22,609 nucleotides of DNA from Eubacterium sp. (GTDB lineage: Bacteria; Bacillota; Clostridia; Lachnospirales; Lachnospiraceae). The stretch is from positions 1-22,609 of the forward strand of contig DNFT01000123.1 of the NCBI GenBank assembly GCA_003486385.1, given 5' to 3'. A program made the translations under genes and the position numbers. Under the pieces are notes generated by a model, which worked only from the letters and a program-made list of their open reading frames with translations, searched no databases and was not told where the DNA came from. This document shows positions 7,784 through 15,039 of the stretch, in pieces. The first letter of the stretch is position 1; the number at the start of each line of letters is the position of its first letter.

Positions 7784-9187
7784 TCATTTCTTTTGTGGTT
7801 CTTTAGCTTCATGTATATGCATTGGTGGAACAAAATCGTCCGATTCCATAAGCTCCTCCATAGTCATAGGGCGCTTCAGGTTCATAACAGGGTCATATAC
7901 CTTTCCGCAGAGCGATGTACGGATAGGAATAGGGCAGATATCATGTATGCGCTTAATTTCCTTGGCGATAAAGCCTGACATAAGGTATGCACCGAAGTCA
8001 TTGGTGTTCATGCAGTCGCCGGGATAGAAGTAACGTGCCGCATCGGAGCTGCCCACACGTTTTATAAAGTCCATGCTGACCTGATGAAGGTCTATTATAG
8101 GGACATGCTTTTCGGCTGAGATTTTTTTACATGCGTCCGCATAGCTTAGCATTGTATCATCGTAGGCTGTCTTGTCGGAATTCCAGGTGTTGCCGGCAAG
8201 CGGGGTGACGATAATCGGGGTGGCACCGAAGCTTCTCACTTCATCAATGAAGGTTCTGAGATTATCGGTATATCCTGTATCGGCTGCGAGGTGTGAGAAC
8301 TTAGCATCGTTGTGTCCAAACTGGAAAATGCAATAGTCACCGCGCTTGATGTTCTTCTTGATGATATTGTAGTGACCCTCAGTGCGGAAGTTCTCTGTGT
8401 TGAGTCCCGGGTGGGCATGATTAGATACCGCTGCGAGGTTCGAAACATAATATGTAAAGAACTGTCCCCAGCCGCTGTAGCTGCTCTCAGGGTAATACGG
8501 GTAGCATGCAGGACAATCTGCAACAGTTGAATCACCGGTTATATATATGGTAGGTGTGTCAAATTCTTCTATTGTAAGAGTTGTGAATACAGGTCTGCTT
8601 CCGATTATCGTAATGTCAATTGTTTTGTCTGTGTATACTTCATTGTGTCCCTGCGGAATGATATCACACACATTGACATTGAATACATAGGCGCGCACCT
8701 CACGCGGACAGTAGTCTCCTTTAAGGGATTCAAGTCTTCTTCTTCCGGAAAATATGGTAATTCCCTTGATAGGTATATCTCCGGCGGATAGAACAAGAGT
8801 TACCTTATAGTTGCCCTGATGTGGAACAACAGCCTTGAATGTTATAGGAATATATCCATCATCGACGATACCGTTCTCAAGATAGACACCGTTATCATCA
8901 GCCTGTGGGGAGATAAGCTTGGAATCGGAGTACCAGCGCTGTGGCTGGAAGCCATCATTGATTTCATTAATTTTCAGATTGGAATCGGAACTTCTTGATT
9001 CCTCTGTCAGAAATCCATAGCCCTTTTTATATGAAAAGCTGTCCTCAGGATAAACCTGTGTTATGTGTCTTGAGCCTAGGCTGTCTGCGCTTGGCGTATT
9101 TCCGAAATTGTACGTCATACGATAGCCGGAGCCGGTTTCAATGGCTGCATGTTCAGCATAAATGTCTGACGAAATTGCTGTGGTCAT
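7784..9187 (-). CDS. Rhamnogalacturonan acetylesterase-like SGNH hydrolase (CE12)
   Basis: This 467-residue protein would remove acetyl groups from pectic rhamnogalacturonan fragments. An N-terminal galactose-binding-like module (about 20-205) precedes an SGNH domain with block I GDSTVA (Ser220), a SGWGQ glycine block and block III GHND (Asn293). No signal peptide is seen, so it would act on imported oligosaccharides, like the cytoplasmic YesT and YesY of B. subtilis. In the last block, where CE12 enzymes have DxxH, the sequence is D391-C-M-N394, so the catalytic His is replaced by Asn. A charged tail of about 45 residues follows. GGAGG lies 8 bases before the ATG. The stop overlaps the first possible perR start. 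The family call is firm; catalytic activity is uncertain. Confidence 0.85.
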   Translation of the reverse strand: MTTAISSDIYAEHAAIETGSGYRMTYNFGNTPSADSLGSRHITQVYPEDSFSYKKGYGFLTEESRSSDSNLKINEINDGFQPQRWYSDSKLISPQADDNGVYLENGIVDDGYIPITFKAVVPHQGNYKVTLVLSAGDIPIKGITIFSGRRRLESLKGDYCPREVRAYVFNVNVCDIIPQGHNEVYTDKTIDITIIGSRPVFTTLTIEEFDTPTIYITGDSTVADCPACYPYYPESSYSGWGQFFTYYVSNLAAVSNHAHPGLNTENFRTEGHYNIIKKNIKRGDYCIFQFGHNDAKFSHLAADTGYTDNLRTFIDEVRSFGATPIIVTPLAGNTWNSDKTAYDDTMLSYADACKKISAEKHVPIIDLHQVSMDFIKRVGSSDAARYFYPGDCMNTNDFGAYLMSGFIAKEIKRIHDICPIPIRTSLCGKVYDPVMNLKRPMTMEELMESDDFVPPMHIHEAKEPQKK

Positions 9188-9229
9188 ATCTATAACCTCC
9201 GTAAAAATTAAATCTTATATAATATGTAC

Positions 9230-9235
9230 ATTATA
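9230..9235 (-). promoter_or_regulatory. Probable -10 element for the esterase-perR transcript
   Basis: A perfect TATAAT lies on the minus strand about 45 bases before the esterase start codon. No good -35 is seen at 16-18 bases (best TGGAAT). An inverted repeat, TGCTG with CAGCA (9244-9261), occupies that region and could be an activator or repressor site. The divergent HIT-gene promoter is about 70 bases away. Confidence 0.4.
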
Positions 9236-9304
9236 CTACAACCTGCTGCTATATTCCAGCAAGACTTATTTTTTATTACAGATTTTCATGTTTTTGTAAA
9301 GCCT

Positions 9305-9333
9305 TTGACAATGCGGCATGATAGTTATATATT
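9305..9333 (+). promoter_or_regulatory. Promoter of the HIT / AAA+ operon
   Basis: TTGACA (9305-9310), a 17-base spacer and TATATT (9328-9333) form a strong sigma-A-type promoter about 70 bases before the HIT gene start. Confidence 0.75.
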
Positions 9334-9403
9334 ATAAGATGTAGTGTTAAAAACTTAATAAAACACGACAAATAAGATATATACGATAAAGCGGAGGCTG
9401 ATT

Positions 9404-9835
9404 ATGGAAAAAGATACAACGTGTGCATACTGCATGGAGGGCGAATTAGTTGCCAGGTTCGGAATTAAGATTTGTGAGATGGACACCTGCAAGGTGTATT
9501 TATTTAAGGAGCAGAGTCATCCGGGCAGAGTGATTCTTGCACATAAGAAGCATGTGGGAGACATGACAGAGCTTACAGCGCAGGAGAGAGCGGCTTATTT
9601 TGAAGATATTGCTAAGGTATCCACAGTGCTTCAGAAGCTATTCAATCCTCAGAAGATTAACTACGGAGCTTATGGCGATACAGGTCATCATCTTCATTTT
9701 CACCTTGTACCTAAGTATAAGGATGAGTTTGAATGGGGCGGTGTGTTCCTTATGAATCCGGATAAGAAGTATCTTACAGATGCAGAGTATGCGGATATGG
9801 CTGCTAAGATTAGGGCAGGTATAGAAGAACAGTAG
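9404..9835 (+). CDS. HIT-family (histidine triad) protein
   Basis: This small cytoplasmic protein (143 residues) belongs to the histidine-triad superfamily of nucleotide hydrolases and transferases. The active-site motif HLHFHLV sits at about residues 97-103, and the tail carries a conserved-looking EWGG stretch. An N-terminal CAYC pair may bind zinc, as in some HIT proteins. The exact substrate cannot be read from sequence; family members act on AMP-linked or dinucleoside polyphosphates. GGAGG lies 6 bases before the ATG. The gene is first in an operon with the TerB/AAA+ ATPase 27 bases downstream. Confidence 0.88.
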   Translation: MEKDTTCAYCMEGELVARFGIKICEMDTCKVYLFKEQSHPGRVILAHKKHVGDMTELTAQERAAYFEDIAKVSTVLQKLFNPQKINYGAYGDTGHHLHFHLVPKYKDEFEWGGVFLMNPDKKYLTDAEYADMAAKIRAGIEEQ

Positions 9836-9862
9836 GTTTTAACATGAGTGGGGAGGATTGTA

Positions 9863-11215
9863 ATGTCAGATATCAAATCACAGGTTGAAGAATGCCTTAA
9901 GCAGGCGGAGGAGATTGAGCGCGCCGGAGTGATAAAGGACAAGCTGAATACTACGTTCCGTGAGAATTTACGATACGAATTCCTCAAGTTTTTAGTATAT
10001 CTCAGCGACGGAGACGGCTATGTTGACGAGAAGGAGATAGCATTTATCAACAGTACGCTTGGATACCGCATGACTGAGGGACAGATAAAGTCTATAATGT
10101 TCTATGACAAGCTTCATGACGATTCATATACCAGGAAGGTTCCATTTGCCCTGAAGGGATTTGTGCTGTGTGATGCAGGAAGAAAGCTCAATGATGATAA
10201 GAAGCGGGCAAACAATCTTGTCAATACATTCCGCGCCCTCGGTCAGGAATTTGTCGCTTGCAATGATGTGACCAGTGAGCGCGAGGTCAATATGCTCACA
10301 GACTATCTTGCAGTGATGGAGAAGTTTCTTAAGGAATATGGTCTTTATGACAGCAAGCTGTCCGTAAAAGCCAGGAAGGCGGAAAAACGTTCAGTCGACG
10401 AGGTTCTCGAGGAATTAAACCAGCTTGTGGGACTTGACGGTGTGAAGCAGGAGGTCAATAGTCTGGTCAATCTGCTCCGTATCCAGAAGCTTCGCGAGGA
10501 AAAGGGGATGAAGCAGCCGAATGTGTCAAAGCATCTGGTATTTTCAGGAAATCCGGGAACAGGCAAGACAACGATTGCGCGTATGCTTGCTGATATTTAT
10601 AATTCACTCGGAATCCTTTCGGGTGGGCAGCTTGTCGAGGTTGACCGTTCAGGGCTTGTGAGCGGGTATATCGGACAGACGGCGACGAAGGTTAATGGTG
10701 TTGTAGAGCAGGCTCTTGGAGGAATCCTCTTTATAGATGAGGCATATACGCTGACTGCGAAAAAGGGTGAGGGAGATTTCGGACAGGAGGCAGTCGATAC
10801 CCTTTTAAAGGCTATGGAGGACAACAGGGATAATCTTGTTGTGATTGTAGCAGGATATCCTGACCTTATGGATGAATTCCTTAATTCCAATCCGGGACTC
10901 CGCTCAAGATTTAACAAGTTCATATTTTTTGATGACTATAAGCCGGACGAGCTGTTTCAGATACTTTTAGGAATGGCTAAGAAGCAGGATTATGTTCTGT
11001 CCGAGGCTGCCAAGGTTAAGGCTAAGGAGTATTTCGAGCAGGCATGTGCCAATAAAACGGAGAATTTTGCCAACGCCAGAGAGGTAAGAAATTATTTTGA
11101 AAAGGCTGTGTCTAAGCAGGCGACAAGGCTTGTAAAGAATATCAATTCAATTGACGAGCAGATGCTTCTTACCATCGAGGCGGATGATTTGGAGAATTTT
11201 GTGAGTGTGAGCTAG
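9863..11215 (+). CDS. TerB-like / CbbX-SpoVK-type AAA+ ATPase
   Basis: This 450-residue cytoplasmic ATPase has an N-terminal helical, TerB-like region (about 25-160, with a DGDGYVDEKE segment) and an AAA+ module of the CbbX / SpoVK / EccA type. Walker A is GNPGTGKTT (K235) and Walker B is LFIDEA (D292, E293). Arginine-finger residues are likely in the PGLRSRF segment. Such ATPases remodel protein partners; the target here is unknown. The start at 9863 has GGAGG 6 bases before it. A GTG at 9848 lies before that ribosome site and is rejected. It is the second gene of the HIT operon and ends before a strong terminator. Confidence 0.88.
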   Translation: MSDIKSQVEECLKQAEEIERAGVIKDKLNTTFRENLRYEFLKFLVYLSDGDGYVDEKEIAFINSTLGYRMTEGQIKSIMFYDKLHDDSYTRKVPFALKGFVLCDAGRKLNDDKKRANNLVNTFRALGQEFVACNDVTSEREVNMLTDYLAVMEKFLKEYGLYDSKLSVKARKAEKRSVDEVLEELNQLVGLDGVKQEVNSLVNLLRIQKLREEKGMKQPNVSKHLVFSGNPGTGKTTIARMLADIYNSLGILSGGQLVEVDRSGLVSGYIGQTATKVNGVVEQALGGILFIDEAYTLTAKKGEGDFGQEAVDTLLKAMEDNRDNLVVIVAGYPDLMDEFLNSNPGLRSRFNKFIFFDDYKPDELFQILLGMAKKQDYVLSEAAKVKAKEYFEQACANKTENFANAREVRNYFEKAVSKQATRLVKNINSIDEQMLLTIEADDLENFVSVS

Positions 11216-11251
11216 AAATTGATGAAAAAATTGTGAATTTTGTGTATTTGC

Positions 11252-11281
11252 TTTACTTTTATATATGAGATGTGTTATAAC
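11252..11281 (+). promoter_or_regulatory. Candidate promoter of the trigger-factor-like lipoprotein
   Basis: TTTACT (11252-11257), an 18-base spacer and TATAAC (11276-11281) with an extended TG one base before the -10 resemble a sigma-A promoter. The start point would fall inside the terminator hairpin that follows, so only readthrough transcripts would form the full hairpin. Confidence 0.45.
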
Positions 11282-11320
11282 TAAATAGCTGTCCGAGAGT
11301 GACAGCTATTTAGTTTTTTT
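11281..11320 (+). terminator. Strong terminator of the HIT / AAA+ operon
   Basis: A perfect 13-bp stem (11281-11293 with 11301-11313) with a 7-base loop is followed by seven T. It starts 65 bases after the ATPase stop. Confidence 0.92.
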
Positions 11321-11354
11321 ATTTCCTGATAAGGGGAAGAATTGGAGGAATATA

Positions 11355-12557
11355 GTGAAAAAGAGAGTATTGGCACTTGTACTTGCCGGAACAATGGTCT
11401 TCGGACTTACAGCATGTAATAAGGGTGGAAGCAATAACGGCGGCAATGGAACAGACACAGAGACAACAACTGTTTCAGGAGAAACTACAACAGGAGAGAC
11501 TACAACAGGAGAGACTACAGAGGCACAGCCGGTTACACAGACAACACCGCTTACAGACTACAGCGGATATGTAAAGATAGGTGCATACAGGGATTTGGAG
11601 ATAGAGGTTGATGCGGCGGTTGTTACTGATACGCAGATACAGAGCAGGAAGGATCAGATAGTTACCTATTATAACACTAACGTACTTGAGGGAGAGCATA
11701 TCACAGAGGGCACAACAGCCGATGGTGATGTAATCAATCTTGACTACAGCGGACTTCTTGATGGTACTGCATTTGATGGCGGTACAGCTACTTCACAGAA
11801 GTATACTGTCGGTTCGGGAAAGTTTATCCCGGATCTTGATAAGCAGCTTGCAGGTCTTGAGGTTGGCAAGGAGTATGAGCTTAAGTGTACATTCCCTGAG
11901 GATTACACTGTCAATAAAGAGCTTGCAGGCAAGGAAGTAACCTTCGTAGTTACTGTCAACTGGATTGAAGGCGATAAGGATGAGCTTGAGTGGGGTGATG
12001 AGCTTGTAAATGCTTATACCGATGGAAAGTACACATCTGCGGATGAGTATGAGAAGAGCTTCACAGATGAGATGATTGCCTCTGCTCAGGAGGAGCAGCT
12101 TACCAACTATACTAACGGAGTATGGTCTAAGGTTATGGAAAACAGCACGTTCGAGTCACTTCCGGAGGAGAAGGTTACTACAATAGCAGACGATTATTAT
12201 AGCTACTATGTACAGTATTTCACATATTATGCTTCACTTTACGGCATGGATATGGCATCATTCCTTTCGAGCATGTACAATATGACAGACGATGACCTCA
12301 GAACAGAGTGCCGTTCAATGGCTGAGAATGAGGTTAAGTACATTATGATGTCATGTGAGATTTTTAAGGATCTTGGTATGACATTATCAGATGAGGAATA
12401 CAATACAAGGGCTCAGGAGGTTGCCGAAACGAACGGCTTCGATTCAGCGGCCGCATTTATTGAGCAGTATGGCGAAGAATACGTAAGGGAGAGCTTCATA
12501 TTCGACATTATAAGTGATTATCTTAAAGAGAATAACAAGATGGTTATAGCTGAGTAA
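11355..12557 (+). CDS. Trigger-factor-like FKBP-type peptidyl-prolyl isomerase lipoprotein
   Basis: This 400-residue exported foldase is probably anchored to the outer face of the membrane. It starts with GTG, 6 bases after GGAGG. A lipoprotein signal ends in LTAC with the modified Cys at residue 21. A Gly/Asn and Thr/Glu-rich linker (about 22-70) contains a repeated TTGE motif. An FKBP-type isomerase domain like that of trigger factor follows (about 115-205: DYSGLLDGTAFDGG, then a GKFIPDLDKQL stretch). The rest is helical and resembles the trigger factor C-terminal chaperone arm. Unlike cytosolic Tig it lacks the ribosome-binding N-terminus, so its role may parallel PrsA in folding secreted proteins. 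It appears monocistronic, with terminators on both sides. Confidence 0.88.
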   Translation: MKKRVLALVLAGTMVFGLTACNKGGSNNGGNGTDTETTTVSGETTTGETTTGETTEAQPVTQTTPLTDYSGYVKIGAYRDLEIEVDAAVVTDTQIQSRKDQIVTYYNTNVLEGEHITEGTTADGDVINLDYSGLLDGTAFDGGTATSQKYTVGSGKFIPDLDKQLAGLEVGKEYELKCTFPEDYTVNKELAGKEVTFVVTVNWIEGDKDELEWGDELVNAYTDGKYTSADEYEKSFTDEMIASAQEEQLTNYTNGVWSKVMENSTFESLPEEKVTTIADDYYSYYVQYFTYYASLYGMDMASFLSSMYNMTDDDLRTECRSMAENEVKYIMMSCEIFKDLGMTLSDEEYNTRAQEVAETNGFDSAAAFIEQYGEEYVRESFIFDIISDYLKENNKMVIAE

Positions 12558-12571
12558 GGTATAACCTGTTA

Positions 12572-12612
12572 AAACAGCGTCACATTAAGCTTTTAATGTG
12601 GCGCTGTTTGTG
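12572..12612 (+). terminator. Terminator of the lipoprotein gene
   Basis: A 16-bp stem with one G-U pair (12573-12588 with 12593-12608) closes a 4-base GCTT loop. The T run after it is weak in the plus direction. Confidence 0.65.
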
Positions 12613-12679
12613 CTATACTACGGAATAAAGAGCTATGGAATTAATTTACAAGAGGGTATTTTCGGGAGGAGAGACAGGT

Positions 12680-14167
12680 ATGAAGGAAGCGGGAGATATT
12701 TTCAGGGAGGTGGCACAGGCTGCCGGAGATATAGTTTTCAGGTACGACTTAAAGACGAAGAAGTTTATGCAGTATTCGGATAAAAGTGAGCTGTCAAAGT
12801 ACGGCTCATGGCTTCAGGATTTTGATTTTGCAATGGTTAATGCCAATATGATTTACCGGGAGGATATAGATGACTTTTTTAAGCTTACTGCGGAGATAAA
12901 AAGGGGTGCTGCGGGAACTATTGAGGGAATATTCAGAATGAGGCTGCATGTAAGCGCAGACTACCGCTGGTATAGACTGGTTGCAAGGACGAAGTGCGAT
13001 AGTACGGGAGCTGTTGAGGTATTAGGGCGCGTTACCGATATACACAATTATATGATTAAGGCAGAGGAGAAGCGCCATACATACGAAATCATGGGACATA
13101 AGATAGACGTGAGGGGCTTTTCGGAGCCGGCTCATATCAAAAATGATATTGTGCGCTTTGTAAAAAAACACAGGGCAGATACCATGCTTGCGTGTATACT
13201 TGTCGATATTCCTGAATATGATAATATTGTGTGTGTGCTTAGCAGGGCTAAATCGGAGGAGCTTCTTATCAGCCTTTTAAGACGGATTAAGAGCTGCTTC
13301 CCGCATGGTACATTCGTATGTAAGGTTGGTGTACATAGATTCGCCCTGTTTTCGGGTGGATTTGCAGGAGCTAATGAGCTTTTAGAGTCTGTCACGGGAA
13401 GCATGAAAGAGATTGCTTCGCTTGGCAGGCAGTATGAGGAGCAGCTTTCTGACCGTCCGCTTGATGTATATGCCGGAATAGATTTTGAAAGTAACCATGA
13501 TGGCATAGAAAATGTTATATACGAGAGGGCGACAGCTGCATTGGAGAATATGCAGAGGGAAAAGACAGGAAAAATCTCATTTTATAAGAAACTGGATGAG
13601 GATGTCACCGGTTATGAGGCTGCAAGCTCGGAACAGGAGGATATGATTGCTGAGTATATCATAGAGCTTCTTGAGGATGAGGAGCCGGATGAGATACCTG
13701 ATAAAGGCGAGGTTAAGGCACATGTTAAGGCATGCATACATATTCTTCTTGAAAAGGTTGCCATCAGGTATGGGTTTGACAGAGTTTCAATGAGTATATG
13801 TACCGATGGCGGATATGAAAGATATGCGCAGTGGAGCGATGCTCAGCTTTCAGATATTCCGGAGGGCTGTCTGCTTAATATAGAGGGAAATCAGAAGATG
13901 ATTGAAAGCAAGGTTAACTTCTGGGAGCCATATATTGTAAATGATGTCTACTCTTACCCGGACAGCAGTGAATATGGCAGAATGGTTGGACTGAGCTCTG
14001 TCAGAAGCTTTGCGCAGGCAGGATTTGAATGTACTGATGGGGTTAGGGTCATAGTATCATTTGAGTTTTACCGGAAGCCGCATGTGTGGAATGCTGATGA
14101 GATAAATGCATTCAATACCGTGAAGCAGGTTGCAGATTTCTGCGCAAGATATATAGAGGAGCATTAG
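12680..14167 (+). CDS. PAS - degenerate GGDEF - GAF protein, probable inactive diguanylate cyclase relative
   Basis: This 495-residue cytoplasmic protein has no membrane segment. The N-terminus (about 1-125) looks like a PAS domain, with a YRWYRLVAR strand and GRVTDI end typical of PAS_3. The middle (about 140-310) has the fold pattern of a GGDEF domain, but the signature reads GVHRF (residues 217-221), losing the metal and substrate residues, so c-di-GMP synthesis is unlikely. The C-terminal part (about 340-495) resembles a GAF domain. It may be a signal-sensing or nucleotide-binding pseudoenzyme. The start at 12680 follows GGGAGGAGA by 8-10 bases. An in-frame ATG at 12635 lies before that site and is rejected. 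It has its own terminator. Confidence 0.78.
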   Translation: MKEAGDIFREVAQAAGDIVFRYDLKTKKFMQYSDKSELSKYGSWLQDFDFAMVNANMIYREDIDDFFKLTAEIKRGAAGTIEGIFRMRLHVSADYRWYRLVARTKCDSTGAVEVLGRVTDIHNYMIKAEEKRHTYEIMGHKIDVRGFSEPAHIKNDIVRFVKKHRADTMLACILVDIPEYDNIVCVLSRAKSEELLISLLRRIKSCFPHGTFVCKVGVHRFALFSGGFAGANELLESVTGSMKEIASLGRQYEEQLSDRPLDVYAGIDFESNHDGIENVIYERATAALENMQREKTGKISFYKKLDEDVTGYEAASSEQEDMIAEYIIELLEDEEPDEIPDKGEVKAHVKACIHILLEKVAIRYGFDRVSMSICTDGGYERYAQWSDAQLSDIPEGCLLNIEGNQKMIESKVNFWEPYIVNDVYSYPDSSEYGRMVGLSSVRSFAQAGFECTDGVRVIVSFEFYRKPHVWNADEINAFNTVKQVADFCARYIEEH

Positions 14168-14175
14168 GGGCTGAT

Positions 14176-14216
14176 AAAAAGTCATCCGCGTATGATGTCG
14201 GCGGATGGCTTTTTTT
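14176..14216 (+). terminator. Terminator after the PAS/GGDEF-like gene
   Basis: The stem GTCATCCGC / GCGGATGGC (14181-14189 with 14201-14209, one G-U) is flanked by five A and seven T. It lies just 9 bases after the stop. Confidence 0.9.
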
Positions 14217-14251
14217 GTCGAATACTTTATAAGCTATCTATGATAATCATC

Positions 14252-14260
14252 TGTTAAAAT
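14252..14260 (+). promoter_or_regulatory. Possible extended -10 promoter for the small unknown gene
   Basis: TGTTAAAAT resembles an extended -10 element about 87 bases before the chosen start at 14347. No convincing -35 is seen. Confidence 0.3.
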
Positions 14261-14346
14261 TTAGTTGTAACGGAAGCAGGACACAAGCAATGGTAGGTAT
14301 TGTTGTCTGTGATTGGGAAGCAAAAAGAAAATGGAGGGTTATCAGG

Positions 14347-14703
14347 ATGCTTTATAATTCAGAAAAAAGAGAGCACGAAAGCATAAGCGGAGCCTATGTC
14401 CAGGCAAAGATAATCCGCAAGGAGGATAAAAAAATTTATCTCAGAATCTGGAACAGTGGCACACAGCCGGCATATAATGTTAATTTTTACATACCGAAGG
14501 GACATAGAATATGTGTTTTGAGGAGCCGGCTGGAGTGCCGGATGTTAAAGCCGGGGCAGGCATTTGATGAGTATGCGGTTGCAGATGAAAAGCTGGTAAA
14601 GAGTGTGTCGATAGTCACTTATTGGGAGGATGAAGAGGGTTGTCTGTACTCCATGGAGCAGACAGAGCCCGCCCGAAATATGAATAAAAAAATATGTGTG
14701 TAA
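14347..14703 (+). CDS. Small protein of unknown function, beta-rich
   Basis: I do not recognise a family in this 118-residue protein. It is predicted soluble, with alternating hydrophobic strands (KIYLRIWNSGTQPAYNVNF, then a LKPGQ turn and a VSIVTYWED strand) that suggest an immunoglobulin-like or CARDB-like beta sandwich. No signal peptide or membrane helix is seen. The start at 14347 has GGAGG 9 bases before it. An in-frame ATG at 14290 would add 19 residues and has only a weak AGGA site. The gene lies between two terminator-bounded units, followed by the Asn/Lys peptide gene. Confidence 0.65.
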   Translation: MLYNSEKREHESISGAYVQAKIIRKEDKKIYLRIWNSGTQPAYNVNFYIPKGHRICVLRSRLECRMLKPGQAFDEYAVADEKLVKSVSIVTYWEDEEGCLYSMEQTEPARNMNKKICV

Positions 14704-14807
14704 TTAATGAATGATTGATTTGATATCGCACATACTATTGACGTGGCAGAAAACAGGTTATGTTGAACAAAAGCTGTCATCAATAAAATGTGGAAATGAG
14801 GTCAATT

Positions 14808-14984
14808 ATGAGCGAAAATTACAGTGAACAGAGTAAGTCCTATAACTATGGCAAGGAGCAGAACAGGTCTGCTGACAAGAATCAGAACAAGTCTGAGAAT
14901 AAGACTGAGAACAAGAAACAGAACAAGTCCGAGAACAAGAGTCAGAACAGGACTAACAGCAGAGGCGAAGACTGCTACGAATAG
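14808..14984 (+). CDS. 58-residue Asn/Lys/Ser/Gln repeat peptide
   Basis: This very small hydrophilic protein consists mainly of repeats such as QNKSENK and TENKKQNK (residues about 22-50). It ends in RGEDCYE with a single Cys. There is no hydrophobic segment or signal. GAGG sits 6 bases before the ATG, and a strong hairpin terminator begins 13 bases after the stop, which together argue that it is expressed. A GTG at 14790 lies before the ribosome site and is rejected. Its composition suggests an unstructured peptide. A role in the spore coat or in nucleic-acid binding would be guesswork. Confidence 0.7.
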   Translation: MSENYSEQSKSYNYGKEQNRSADKNQNKSENKTENKKQNKSENKSQNRTNSRGEDCYE

Positions 14985-14996
14985 CAAGCTCTGGGC

Positions 14997-15031
14997 TTGG
15001 GACAGGGGTCAGACACCCTGTCCCAATTTTT
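14997..15031 (+). terminator. Terminator / REP-like palindrome between convergent genes
   Basis: A perfect 11-bp stem (TTGGGACAGGG at 14997-15007 with 15016-15026) and an 8-base loop are followed by five T on the plus strand. It ends the peptide gene and lies 9 bases beyond the stop of the convergent permease. On the minus strand no T run follows. Confidence 0.85.
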
Positions 15032-15039
15032 GTCTGCAC

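Noticed and set aside
14290..14346. 19-residue N-terminal extension of the small unknown protein
   Set aside because: The GGAGG at 14333-14337 serves the internal ATG; the upstream start has only a weak site. Kept as an alternative.
14723..14770. TTGACG at about 14739 as a promoter for the Asn/Lys peptide
   Set aside because: Only a poor -10 (TATGTT) at 15 bases, so not listed as a feature.
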